From contig NZ_CP081964.1 of NCBI RefSeq assembly GCF_019844075.1, forward strand, positions 744,001 to 808,000: a stretch of 64,000 bases of DNA, given 5' to 3'. Of this stretch, positions 8,837 through 17,361 are shown one piece after another. The notes under the pieces were generated by a model. That model was not told the DNA's origin, did not search any database, and saw only the letters and a list, made by a program, of their open reading frames with translations. Position numbers and translations under genes: made by a program. The stretch is from Curtobacterium sp. TC1 (lineage in GTDB: Bacteria > Actinomycetota > Actinomycetes > Actinomycetales > Microbacteriaceae). Positions within the stretch are counted from its first letter, which is position 1. Every line of letters begins with the position of its first letter.

Positions 8837-9346
8837 TCAGCGGTTGAAGAACAGCAACCCGCGCACGAAGCCGGCCTGACCGGCGTGCTGCGTGCAGTCG
8901 TCGAGGATGCTCACGAGCCGGGCGCCGGCGGTGACGGGCGGGTCCCACGCGTCGTCGACCACGGGGTCGAGGTCGTCCGGACCGAGCGTGCCGAGGTACG
9001 CGACGGTGCGGTCGTGGACCGCGCGCAGGTACCCGGTGAGCAGCGCAGCAGAGGCGCGCACGCGACCGACGTCGTCGCGGGACATGCCGTAGCCCAGGGC
9101 CTCGGCCGGGAACGGCAGGCCGAACCGCTCGTACCAGCCGTCCGCGGTCCACACCTGCGCGGTGCCCGCCAGGTCGGCGATCTGGACGTCCTGCCCGCGG
9201 GCGGTGTGCCACGCGAGCCACGCCAGGGTGTTCGCCCCGGCGGCGGGACGCGCTGCGAGCTGGTCCTCGGACAGGCCGTCGACGGCGCGTTCGACGGTCT
9301 CGGGCACGCGGGAGAACGCTTCGATCAGGACTTCGGACGGTGTCAT
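8837..9346 (-). CDS. DinB-family protein (DUF664-like, possible thiol-dependent transferase)
   Basis: A 169-residue DinB four-helix-bundle protein. In actinobacteria this superfamily includes mycothiol-dependent enzymes. Possible metal ligands are the His residues in LAWLAWHTARGQDV and in DDCTQHAGQAGFVRG, with the WHxxR-type spacing of the family. Start ATG 9346 is supported by a TAGCGT -10 box 7 nt upstream, so the in-frame ATG 30 nt earlier is unlikely. The specific reaction is not predictable. Confidence 0.82.
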   Translation of the reverse strand: MTPSEVLIEAFSRVPETVERAVDGLSEDQLAARPAAGANTLAWLAWHTARGQDVQIADLAGTAQVWTADGWYERFGLPFPAEALGYGMSRDDVGRVRASAALLTGYLRAVHDRTVAYLGTLGPDDLDPVVDDAWDPPVTAGARLVSILDDCTQHAGQAGFVRGLLFFNR

Positions 9347-9353
9347 GCGCACC

Positions 9354-9359
9354 ACGCTA
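9354..9359 (-). promoter_or_regulatory. -10 box for the DinB gene
   Basis: TAGCGT on the minus strand, 7 nt before ATG 9346; leaderless pattern. Confidence 0.5.
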
Positions 9360-9382
9360 CGCGCGCGCCACGACACACGGGG

Positions 9383-9937
9383 TCACGCAGATCGTCCGGC
9401 GGAACGGGCCGCGGTCTCCGCACGTGAGTGGCGGTCCAGGGCGTCGCCGAGCCCGGTGAACGCTGCGGCGAGCCGGACCCGGTCGGCGGGGGCGACGACC
9501 TCGCGGAAGGCGTCCGAGTAGACGGCGCCGATCTGTCGGGCGACCTCGGCGCCCGAGGCGGTGAGGTGCAGCAGCACACTGCGACGGTCCTGCGGGTTCG
9601 GGCGGCGTTCGAGGTGCCCGCGCTGCTCGAGGCGGTCGACGAGCGAGGTCATGGCACCGGTGGTGAGCTCGAGGTACTCGCCGGCCTGCTTCGGGGTGAC
9701 CCCGTCGCCGTCGGCCGCTGCGAGGAAGAACACGAACCGGGTGTCCGTGGCGTTCAGCCCGCGCACGACGCTCTCGTGGTGCAGGACACGGGCGTGCTGC
9801 GTCTGGAGCATGCGGAAGGCGGTGAGGAGCTGCGCCAGGTCGGTGTCCGCGTCCACGATGTCGGGCAGCGAGACGGTCGGGGACACGGGCGCGGGCGGCA
9901 GGGCGTCGGGCAGGACGGGCTGGGTGGTGTCCGTCAT
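9383..9937 (-). CDS. MarR-family transcriptional regulator
   Basis: A 184-residue winged-helix regulator. The recognition region is TPKQAGEYLELTTGAMTSLVDRLEQRGHLERRPNPQDRRSVLLHLT, the classical MarR wing with its DxRS motif. The N-terminal 35 residues are proline-rich and probably disordered. Start ATG 9937 has AGAAGAG upstream. The gene faces a 200-nt intergenic region containing an 11-bp palindrome, so it may autoregulate. The DinB gene lies 36 nt downstream on the same strand but has its own -10 box. Confidence 0.88.
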   Translation of the reverse strand: MTDTTQPVLPDALPPAPVSPTVSLPDIVDADTDLAQLLTAFRMLQTQHARVLHHESVVRGLNATDTRFVFFLAAADGDGVTPKQAGEYLELTTGAMTSLVDRLEQRGHLERRPNPQDRRSVLLHLTASGAEVARQIGAVYSDAFREVVAPADRVRLAAAFTGLGDALDRHSRAETAARSAGRSA

Positions 9938-9964
9938 GGGCAGCTCTTCTCGGCAGGAGGTGGA

Positions 9965-9975
9965 TGACTCAGTCA
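9965..9975. promoter_or_regulatory. Candidate MarR operator
   Basis: TGACTCAGTCA is a perfect 5-1-5 palindrome 28 nt upstream of the marR start, inside an AT-richer stretch. Confidence 0.5.
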
Positions 9976-10026
9976 ACAAGTATCTCACTCGTCAAGACAC
10001 CCCCAGCACGGGGGTAGTGCCTTCCC

Positions 10027-10055
10027 TTGTGAGTTGCTCGGCGGAAAAGTAGCTT
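10027..10055 (+). promoter_or_regulatory. Promoter of the TasA-like / SipW-like pair
   Basis: TTGTGA, a 17-nt spacer and TAGCTT. This leaves a leader of roughly 80 nt before ATG 10140. Confidence 0.5.
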
Positions 10056-10139
10056 GATCGTCGTAGCAACCACCCCGGCTCCGACGCGACCAACCACCGC
10101 GACCACGGCGCCACCGTTTCCGGATCAGGAGCTCTCGCA

Positions 10140-10745
10140 ATGTCTCGTGTCACCCCTCGCGCCGCCCGTCTCGCGGCCTGGATCGCCATCCCCGCCGCCC
10201 TCGTCGCCTCGGGTGTCGTCGTCTCGACCGCGTCCTACTCGGCGTTCTCGGCGACCACCGTCAACCCGACGAGCAACTGGACCGCCGGCAGCGTCGCCCT
10301 CTCCGACGACGACAACAACACCGCGCTCTTCACCGCGACCGCCCTGAAGCCCGGTTCGACCGGTGCGAACTGCATCACGGTCACCTCGACGGGCTCGCTG
10401 CCCTCGACCGTCAAGCTGTACGGCACCGCCGCCAGCACGACGAAGGACCTCGCCGCGAACATCAGCCTGACCGTCGAGCAGGGCACCGGCGGCGGCTTCG
10501 GCTCCTGCACGGGCTTCACGCCGCTCGCCACCGGCGGCACGATCACGGCTGCGAACACCACGCTGGCGTCCTTCGGGTCAGCGGCGACCAACTTCGCCAC
10601 CGGCGTCGGCTCGTGGGCCCCGACCGGCACCGCGTCCGAATCGCGCGTCTACCGCTTCTCCTACAAGGTCTCGGACACCGCCCCGAACACGGCCCAGGGC
10701 GGCACCGCGGCGCTCGGCTTCACCTGGGAAGCCCAGAACAGCTGA
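10140..10745 (+). CDS. Secreted TasA/camelysin-like protein with SipW-dependent-type signal peptide
   Basis: A 201-residue exported protein. The basic N-terminus and hydrophobic stretch (AAWIAIPAALVASGVVVSTA) are followed by SYSAFSATTVNPTSNWTAG, the layout of signal peptides cleaved by SipW-type peptidases in TasA and camelysin proteins. The mature part is Thr/Ser/Gly-rich, beta-strand-like, with two cysteines (ANCITV, GSCTGF) that may form a disulphide. Members of this family form matrix fibres in Bacillus; fibre formation here is inference. ATG 10140 has AGGAG upstream. The next gene is a SipW-like peptidase, the expected processing enzyme. Confidence 0.75.
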   Translation: MSRVTPRAARLAAWIAIPAALVASGVVVSTASYSAFSATTVNPTSNWTAGSVALSDDDNNTALFTATALKPGSTGANCITVTSTGSLPSTVKLYGTAASTTKDLAANISLTVEQGTGGGFGSCTGFTPLATGGTITAANTTLASFGSAATNFATGVGSWAPTGTASESRVYRFSYKVSDTAPNTAQGGTAALGFTWEAQNS

Positions 10746-10837
10746 CCCGGGGAGCACTCCCCACCCGGTGACCGGGGCTGCGCCCGAGCCAGCCCCGGCC
10801 GCCACCCCCGAGAACGCGCCCCCGGTCGAAGGCAGTC

Positions 10838-12034
10838 ATGAGCAGCATCGCAGTGCACGGTGGTCCCGCACCGCACGCCGTGCTCCGTGACGTCGTCGAC
10901 TGGGGGCGCGTCGTCGTCGGCACGGTCGCACGCGGTGTGGTCGCCACCCTCCTCGGCCTGGCCCTCTGGGCGGCCGCGCCCGCCGTGATCGGTTGGCAGC
11001 CCACCACGGTGATGACCGGGTCCATGGAGCCGCGCCTCACCCCCGGTGACGTCGTCGTGTCACGGCCGGTCGCGTCCGGCGAGGTCCAGGCCGGCAAGAT
11101 CCTGCTCGCCGACGACCCCGACCAGTCCGGTCACCTGCGCATGCACCGGTACGTCGAGGACGGCCCGGGCGGCACCCTCGTCACGAAGGGCGACGCGAAC
11201 CCGCAGCCGGACTCGACGCCGCTCGAGCGCTCGGCCGTGCACGGGGTCGCGTTCCTGCGCATCCCGTTCGTCGGGGCGCCGGTCCTGTGGCTCCGACAGG
11301 GGGAGTGGACGAAGGTCGTCGTGCTCGCGCTCGGCCTGACGGCGCTGCTCGCGCTCTGCACGGTCGACGGGTCGTTCCGCCGCCTCACGGCGGTCGACGA
11401 CGAGCGCGACGACGACGGCGGCGGCTCGGACGGGGGCGACGACGCCCACGGGTCGAGCGTCGGCCCGTCGGACGGTGCCGGTGCCGGCCGGGAGGCGCGG
11501 GACGACGCCGCCACGCGCCTGGCGTCCGGCACGGCGACCGTCGTCACCCGTCGCTCGCTGCGGGTGCACGAGCGTCGCGTCCAGCGGCTGCGCCGCTTCG
11601 GCGGCGCCGCGGCGGTCCTCGTCATCGCGGGCAGCGTCGGGGTGCTCGTACCGGCGCAGGCGGTGGCCGTGCCGTGGTCGCGGACGACGGTGAACCCGGG
11701 TTCGACCTTCACGGCGGGCACGGCGACCGGTGTGCCCACGCTGACCTGCACCGCGGCGTCGTCGAACACCGTGACGATCGCCTGGACGTACACGGACCCG
11801 ACGGTGCCGTACTCCTTCGACCTGGTGAACGGGACGGCCCAGCTCGCCACCGCCACGACCGCCGGGCAACGTTCGCTCGTCTACGGCGGTGCCGGCCTGC
11901 TCGACCTCGGCACGACGTACACGCTGAACCTCCGCACGAACCTCGGCAACGGGTGGACCGCCACCAGCACGCCGACCGTCAAGGTCAAGGTCGTGTCGGT
12001 CCTCGGTCTGGCCTCGGCGAGCTGCGTGCCCTGA
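10838..12034 (+). CDS. SipW-type signal peptidase I fused to a second, substrate-like C-terminal region
   Basis: A 398-residue protein. Residues about 1-175 are a signal peptidase I: a membrane helix (VVATLLGLALWAAAPAVIGW), the nucleophile Ser in VMTGSMEP, DVVVSRPV, His in LRMHRYVE where bacterial enzymes carry Lys (as in SipW/ER types), GDANPQPD, and a second helix (VVVLALGLTALLALC). An acidic linker follows (ERDDDGGGSDGGDD). Then comes a third hydrophobic segment (GAAAVLVIAGSVGVLVPAQA) and an exported Ig/FnIII-like domain beginning VPWSRTTVNPGSTFTAGT. That entry resembles the N-terminus of the upstream secreted protein (TTVNP...TAG). Such a fusion of peptidase and substrate-like domain is unusual. 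Confidence 0.8.
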   Translation: MSSIAVHGGPAPHAVLRDVVDWGRVVVGTVARGVVATLLGLALWAAAPAVIGWQPTTVMTGSMEPRLTPGDVVVSRPVASGEVQAGKILLADDPDQSGHLRMHRYVEDGPGGTLVTKGDANPQPDSTPLERSAVHGVAFLRIPFVGAPVLWLRQGEWTKVVVLALGLTALLALCTVDGSFRRLTAVDDERDDDGGGSDGGDDAHGSSVGPSDGAGAGREARDDAATRLASGTATVVTRRSLRVHERRVQRLRRFGGAAAVLVIAGSVGVLVPAQAVAVPWSRTTVNPGSTFTAGTATGVPTLTCTAASSNTVTIAWTYTDPTVPYSFDLVNGTAQLATATTAGQRSLVYGGAGLLDLGTTYTLNLRTNLGNGWTATSTPTVKVKVVSVLGLASASCVP

Positions 12035-12100
12035 GTCCTCCCCAGGCGGCGGTTCTCCCCAGGCGGCGCGCGGCCGTCCGGCGATGTCCCCGGCCGGCGT

Positions 12101-12106
12101 TACCGT
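12101..12106 (+). promoter_or_regulatory. -10 box for sbcD
   Basis: TACCGT, 6 nt before ATG 12113; leaderless pattern. Confidence 0.5.
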
Positions 12107-12112
12107 GTCCGC

Positions 12113-13276
12113 ATGCGCATCCTGCACACCGGCGACTGGCACCTCGGCCGCACGCTGCTCGGTGCCGACCTCCTCGAGCACCAGGCGGCGTTCCTCGACT
12201 GGCTCGTCGACCTCGTGCAGGACCGCTCCGTCGACCTCGTCGTGATCGCCGGAGACGTGTACGACCGGGCGATCCCGCCGATCGACGCCGTCCGCATGCT
12301 GTCCCGGGTGCTCGAACGCCTGGCGCAGACGGCGACCGTGGTGCTCACGCCGGGCAACCACGACTCCGCCGCACGCCTGGGGTTCGGCGCCGGTGTGATG
12401 GACCGCCGGGTGCGCATCCTCGCCGAACCCGCCCGGATCGCCGACCCGGTGCTCGTCGACGACGCCGACGGCCCGGTGGCGGTCTACGGCATCCCCTACC
12501 TGCACCCGGACCTGACCCGGTACGCACTGGCCGACGTGCCGGACGAACCCCTCGCACGGTCGCACCACGCGGTCGTGCGCGCCGCCACCGAACGCATCCG
12601 TTCCGACCTCTCACTGCGGGGGAGCACCCGCAGCGTCGTCGTCGCGCACGCCTTCGTCGGCGGGGCCGACCCGAGCGACAGCGAGCAGGACATCCGCGTC
12701 GGCGGTGTCGACCGGGTGGCCGAATCGGTCTTCGACGGGTTCGACTACGTCGCCCTCGGGCACCTGCACGGTCCGCAGCGCGTCGGCGACGGCGGCCGGA
12801 TCCGGTACGCCGGCTCACCGCTGGCGTTCTCGTTCGGCGAGCGGCACCAGCAGAAGTCGGTGACCCTCGTCGAACTCGACGCCGGCGGCGCCGTCAGCAC
12901 CGAGCTCGTGCCGGCCCCGGTGCCGCGACGCCTGGTCGACGTCCGCGGCAGCATCGACGACGTCGAGTCCGGCGTCTTCCGCGCCGACGCCGATGCGTGG
13001 GTCCGGGTGGCCGTGACCGACACGGTGCACCCCGAGCGCATGTACGCCCGGGTCAAGGACCACTTCCCGCACGCGTTGGCGATCACGCACGAGCCCGCCG
13101 ACCGTGGCCCGGCGACAGCCGCCCGCGCGGTCACGGCGACGTCCGACCCGGTCGAGGTCGCAGCCGACTTCGTGGCCTTCGCCACCGGTGCCGCGCCCGA
13201 CGACGACGAGCACGCCGTCCTGACCGAGGCGTACGAGGCCGCGGTGCTGGCGCTGCAGCGCGAGGGGGACCGCTGA
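12113..13276 (+). CDS. sbcD: Exonuclease subunit SbcD
   Basis: A 387-residue Mre11-like nuclease, partner of SbcC in trimming DNA hairpins and protein-blocked ends. Phosphoesterase motifs are in order: ILHTGDWHLGR, VIAGDVYDR, TPGNHDS, AHAFVGG and LGHLHGPQ, which supply the two-metal site. The C-terminal capping region follows. Its stop overlaps the sbcC start by 1 nt (TGATG), so translation is coupled. It starts a two-gene operon. Confidence 0.95.
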   Translation: MRILHTGDWHLGRTLLGADLLEHQAAFLDWLVDLVQDRSVDLVVIAGDVYDRAIPPIDAVRMLSRVLERLAQTATVVLTPGNHDSAARLGFGAGVMDRRVRILAEPARIADPVLVDDADGPVAVYGIPYLHPDLTRYALADVPDEPLARSHHAVVRAATERIRSDLSLRGSTRSVVVAHAFVGGADPSDSEQDIRVGGVDRVAESVFDGFDYVALGHLHGPQRVGDGGRIRYAGSPLAFSFGERHQQKSVTLVELDAGGAVSTELVPAPVPRRLVDVRGSIDDVESGVFRADADAWVRVAVTDTVHPERMYARVKDHFPHALAITHEPADRGPATAARAVTATSDPVEVAADFVAFATGAAPDDDEHAVLTEAYEAAVLALQREGDR

Positions 13277-16251
13277 TGTACCTGCACCGACTCGAACTCC
13301 GTGCCATCGGGCCCTACCCCGACCTGGTGTCCATCGACTTCGCAGCGCTCGCGGCCTCCGGGGTGTTCCTGCTCGAAGGGCCGACCGGTTCCGGCAAGTC
13401 GACGATCATCGACGCCGTCGTGTTCGCCCTGTACGGCGGGCTCGCCGGGTCCGACGCCAGCTCCGACCGCCTGCACAGCCAGCACGCCGACCCCGCCGTG
13501 GAGCCCTTCGTCGAGCTCGTCTTCGAGACCGGCGCCGGGACCTACCGGGTCCGCCGCACCCCGCAGTACGACCGACCGAAGCAGCGGGGGACCGGCACCG
13601 TCAAGCAGCAGGCGTCCGTGCAGCTCTTCCGCCTGGCGAGCCCGTCCGACGTCGCCGGTGAACCCATGTCGTCGCGCATCCCCGAGGTCGGCGTCGAGAT
13701 CGGCCGCATCATCGGGCTGGACCGCGCGCAGTTCCTGCAGACCGTGGTGCTGCCCCAGGGCGAGTTCGCACGGTTCCTGCGTTCCCCTGGTGAAGACCGC
13801 CGCAAGCTCCTGCAGTCCCTGTTCGGCACGCAGGTCTACGACCGCACCGCCGACGAACTCGCCGCGCGGCGCCGCGCCGTGCAGGCCGAGGTCGACGGCG
13901 CCGACGACCGTGTCCGCGACGCCCTGAACCGCTTCGCCCAGGCCGCTGGCCTCGACGGCGCCGACGAGGTCAGCGTGCCGTCGACCGTCGCGTCGATCCG
14001 CGCGGCGGCCGACGCCGCTGTGGCCGTCCGTGCTGCGGCGGCCTCGGCGGCGACGGCGGCGGCCGAGCACGAACAGGTGGTCACGGCGCGTGCGACCGCC
14101 CTCGAACGACGTGCGGGGCTGCTCGCGCGGCAGACCGCGCTCGACGACGACGCCCCGGCCGTCGACGACGCCCGGGCGACCGTGGCCCTCGGCGAACGCG
14201 CCGCACGGGTCGCCGCCGTGGCCGACGGACTCGACGCCGCGGTCCTGCGGGCGGAGGAGACCACCGCGGCGGCCCGGGCGGTGCGCGATCGCCACGGGGT
14301 CGCCGAGGCCCCCGACGTCGTCGTGGGCCGGCGCGATGCCCTGGCCGACGACCTGTCCGCTGCGCGCCACCTCGTCGCGGTCGAGGACGGCGCCGCTGCT
14401 CGACGGTCCGCCATCGCCGAGGCCGTCGCGACCGCCGAGCAGCTCGCCGGGCAGCTGGTCGCGCTCGACGCCGCGCTCGACGCCCGACCGGCCGAACGGG
14501 CCCGCATCGTCGAGGCCGCACGCACCGCGGCCCGGACCGCGGCCGACGCGGACGCGGCAGCGCACGAGGTCACCCGCGTCCGATCCCTCCGGTCCGAGCT
14601 GGTGGCGCGCGACCACGCGGCGCAGCGCGTCACCGCGGCCGAGCGGACCGTCACCGCGGCACGACGATCGGCGACCGAGGCCCTCGCCGCCGAGCGTGCG
14701 CTCCGTGAACGCCGGATCGCCGGCCTCGCCGGAGAACTCGGCGCAGCGCTCACCACCGGGGACCCCTGTCCGGTCTGCGGGTCGACGGAACACCCGTCGG
14801 TGGCCACCCCGCAGGACGACCACCCGACCACCGAAGCCGTCGACGCCGCGGGCGACGCCACCCGGCGTGCGGACCAGCGCCTCGCCGAGGCCGCGTCGGA
14901 CCTGGCGGTCGAACGCGCCGAGCACCAGCGGCTGGTCGACGTCGTCGGCACGGTCGACACCGCAGCGCTCGACGCGCTGACCGAGGCCGCCGACGCCCGG
15001 GTCCGGGCCGCGCACGCCGCCGCCGCCCTCGTCCTGCAGCACGAGCGGCAGCGGGCGGAGCACGACACCGAGACCGGTCGGCTCCAGCGGGAGCGGAACG
15101 ACCTCGACGCGCGTCGCACCGTCCTGACCTCGACCGCGCAGGCCGACGCCGAGCGACTCGACACCGACCTCGGCACCGTGGCCGCGGCACGCGAACGGCT
15201 CGGCGCGCTCCTCGACGACCGCCCCACGACGCTCCGGGCGGCCGTCGAGCTGCTCGACGAGCGACTCGAGGCGTACCGCGCGGTCGTGCAGGCCGATGAA
15301 CGGGTGGCCACTGCGACCCGTGCCCGCGACGACCGTCGTGCCGAGGTCGCCCGGGTCCTCGACGACCAGGGCTTCGCCGACGTCGCCGCAGCGCGGGCCG
15401 GACGGCTCGACCCCGGCGACACCGCACGGTTGCGGGCGCGGATCAGCGCGGCCGAGGCCGAGCGTGCCGTCGTGGTGGCCGGTCTCGCCGAGCCGTCCGT
15501 GGTGGCCGCGGCGGACGACTCTGCGGAACGGCTCGACCTCGACGGCGCCCGCGTCGCTCGTGAACGGACTGCCGCCGAACTCGAGCAGGCCACCGGGGCG
15601 GCTGCCTCCGCCGCCGACCGGGCCGACGCGGTCGACCGGTGCGCGACCGAGGTGACCCGTGCGATCCGCGCCCGTGACGAGACGTCGGCGCGCAGCCGCG
15701 CCGTGGTGCGGCTCGCCGACATCGCGAACGGCGTCACCGCGGCGAACCCGACCGGCATCACCCTGGGCACCTACGTGCTCATGCGTCGGTTCGAGGACGT
15801 CGTCGCCGCGGCCAACGACCGACTCCGGGGGATGCTCGCGGGCCGGTTCACGCTCGAGACCTCGGACGAACGCGAGTCGGGATCACGGGCACGCCGGACC
15901 GGACTGGCACTCGCCGTGCACGACCACACCACCGACACCGTGCGGGACCCCCGCAGCCTGTCCGGCGGTGAGACGTTCACGGTCTCGCTGTGCCTGGCGC
16001 TCGGCCTGGCCGACGTCGTGCAGGCCGAGGCCGGCGGGGTCTCACTCGGCACGCTCTTCGTCGACGAGGGGTTCGGCACGCTCGACCCGGAGACCCTCGA
16101 CGACGTCATCGGGCAGTTGTCCCGGTTGACCGCGGGCGGACGCCAGGTCGGCATCGTCAGCCACGTCGAGGAACTCAAGCAGCGGATCCCGGAGCGGATC
16201 GCCGTGCGGCGCACCGCTGCCGGCGGCTCGCACGTGACGACGACCGTCTGA
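13276..16251 (+). CDS. sbcC: Exonuclease subunit SbcC (Rad50-like ATPase)
   Basis: A 991-residue SMC-like ATPase. The N-terminal Walker A is LEGPTGSGKSTIID, the Q-loop region is LPQGEFARFLRS, and long Ala/Arg/Glu-rich coiled coils flank a zinc hook CPVC (in GDPCPVCGSTEHPSV, around residue 497). At the C-terminus are the signature SLSGGETFTVSLCLALGLADV and Walker B TLFVDEGFGTLD. It forms the SbcCD complex with the preceding gene product. Length is typical of the family. Confidence 0.95.
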   Translation: MYLHRLELRAIGPYPDLVSIDFAALAASGVFLLEGPTGSGKSTIIDAVVFALYGGLAGSDASSDRLHSQHADPAVEPFVELVFETGAGTYRVRRTPQYDRPKQRGTGTVKQQASVQLFRLASPSDVAGEPMSSRIPEVGVEIGRIIGLDRAQFLQTVVLPQGEFARFLRSPGEDRRKLLQSLFGTQVYDRTADELAARRRAVQAEVDGADDRVRDALNRFAQAAGLDGADEVSVPSTVASIRAAADAAVAVRAAAASAATAAAEHEQVVTARATALERRAGLLARQTALDDDAPAVDDARATVALGERAARVAAVADGLDAAVLRAEETTAAARAVRDRHGVAEAPDVVVGRRDALADDLSAARHLVAVEDGAAARRSAIAEAVATAEQLAGQLVALDAALDARPAERARIVEAARTAARTAADADAAAHEVTRVRSLRSELVARDHAAQRVTAAERTVTAARRSATEALAAERALRERRIAGLAGELGAALTTGDPCPVCGSTEHPSVATPQDDHPTTEAVDAAGDATRRADQRLAEAASDLAVERAEHQRLVDVVGTVDTAALDALTEAADARVRAAHAAAALVLQHERQRAEHDTETGRLQRERNDLDARRTVLTSTAQADAERLDTDLGTVAAARERLGALLDDRPTTLRAAVELLDERLEAYRAVVQADERVATATRARDDRRAEVARVLDDQGFADVAAARAGRLDPGDTARLRARISAAEAERAVVVAGLAEPSVVAAADDSAERLDLDGARVARERTAAELEQATGAAASAADRADAVDRCATEVTRAIRARDETSARSRAVVRLADIANGVTAANPTGITLGTYVLMRRFEDVVAAANDRLRGMLAGRFTLETSDERESGSRARRTGLALAVHDHTTDTVRDPRSLSGGETFTVSLCLALGLADVVQAEAGGVSLGTLFVDEGFGTLDPETLDDVIGQLSRLTAGGRQVGIVSHVEELKQRIPERIAVRRTAAGGSHVTTTV

Positions 16252-16282
16252 CGCCGCCAGCCGTCACCGCCGTGGCTGACCG

Positions 16283-16459
16283 CTACGGGGTCGGCGTCGA
16301 CTCCACGGTGCCGTCGGGTGGCGGCAGGATGTCCGCGGCGATCCACGGGAACACCCACTGGAACAGCACGAACACGATCGCCGCGAGCAGCACGAGCAGC
16401 TCGAGCACCTTCAGGACGGTGGGTCCGGGCAGCAGCCGCCACACCAGGGGGAAGATCAC
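16283..16459 (-). CDS. Small single-helix membrane protein coupled to sortase
   Basis: A 58-residue protein, VIFPLVWRLLPGPTVLKVLE..., with one long hydrophobic helix (VLELLVLLAAIVFVLFQWVFPWI) and a short Thr/Pro-rich tail. Its GTG start overlaps the sortase stop by 4 nt (GTGA), so it is co-translated with the sortase. Role unknown; a sortase accessory is possible by position only. Confidence 0.7.
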   Translation of the reverse strand: MIFPLVWRLLPGPTVLKVLELLVLLAAIVFVLFQWVFPWIAADILPPPDGTVESTPTP

Positions 16460-17268
16460 TTGGCGGTCTCCGAGAGTTCCTTCGGGGTGCCCTCGGACGC
16501 GGGCATCCAGTAGTCGAGCTTCGCGTGCGTGACGAACCGTTCGGCCGCCGACCACATCGGGTGGCACGCGGTGAGGGTCAGCCAGCGGTCCGACGGCGAG
16601 GGGTCGACCCCGGGCTTGTTCGGCACCGGCGCGATCGTCTCGATGTGGTCCGGTGTGACGATCTGGCTGTCGGTGACCTTGTAGACGTACCAGACGTCGA
16701 ACTTCGTCTTCGCGTCGGTGACCCGCACGACGACGGAGTCGTCCTTCTTGAGTTCGGCGATCTGGTTGAGCGGCTTGCCGTAGGTCACGCGGTGCCCGGC
16801 GACGGCGAAGTTGCCGGGGGCTCCGGGCATCGCGGTGTCCTGGTAGTGCCCGAGCCCGATGGTGTTGAGGACCTTCTCACGGTCGGTCCCCTCGCCGATC
16901 GGCCGGTTGTAGTCCTTGCCGAAGCGGGGGATCTGCATCGTGCCGAACACGTCGGAGAGATCCGGCGGCTCCGCCAGCACGGGTGCGGTCCCACGGTGCT
17001 CGGTGCCGGCCTTGTCCGGGGTCTTCAGCTGGTCGAGCCCCTCGACGAGCTTCGACTGCTCGTTGACCGCCACGACGTCCGTCCACCAGGCGGTCCAGAC
17101 CACGTACAGGCCGGTGCCGGCACCCGCGATGATGAGCAGTTCGGCGATGAGCGAGACGATCGCTCCGCCGACCGTCTGCCGTCGCCGGGGGGAGCGGCGC
17201 CCGGACCGTCTGCCGCCGTCGTCGTCCCGCGCACTGCGGCGCGACGGGATGGTGTCGTGTGCGGTCAC
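16456..17268 (-). CDS. Class E-like sortase
   Basis: A 270-residue sortase, which joins sorting-signal proteins to the cell wall. A basic disordered N-terminus leads to one membrane helix (VGGAIVSLIAELLIIAGAGTGLYVVW). The catalytic His is in NFAVAGHRVTYG, the Cys in LTLTACHPMW and the Arg in ERFVTHAKL. The TLTAC motif is typical of class E enzymes of high-GC actinobacteria. GTG 17268 has AGGAG upstream. No sorting-signal substrate is seen nearby, so it probably acts as a housekeeping sortase. Confidence 0.92.
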   Translation of the reverse strand: MTAHDTIPSRRSARDDDGGRRSGRRSPRRRQTVGGAIVSLIAELLIIAGAGTGLYVVWTAWWTDVVAVNEQSKLVEGLDQLKTPDKAGTEHRGTAPVLAEPPDLSDVFGTMQIPRFGKDYNRPIGEGTDREKVLNTIGLGHYQDTAMPGAPGNFAVAGHRVTYGKPLNQIAELKKDDSVVVRVTDAKTKFDVWYVYKVTDSQIVTPDHIETIAPVPNKPGVDPSPSDRWLTLTACHPMWSAAERFVTHAKLDYWMPASEGTPKELSETAK

Positions 17269-17349
17269 GGGGCTCCTGATCGGCTGGTCGGTCGGACAGG
17301 TCTATCAGATCACGACGACGGTCCGGTGAGGACGTTCTCCACACCGAAG

Positions 17350-17355
17350 TAACGT
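17350..17355 (+). promoter_or_regulatory. -10 box for GNAT gene
   Basis: TAACGT, 6 nt before ATG 17362. The spacer is all G, so it could also serve as a weak ribosome site. Confidence 0.45.
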
Positions 17356-17361
17356 GGGGGG

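Noticed and set aside
11287..16251. A 1,654-codon open frame reading into sbcC
   Set aside because: Only the part from ATG 13276 is SbcC. The upstream section overlaps the peptidase and sbcD in the wrong frame and lacks recognisable motifs.
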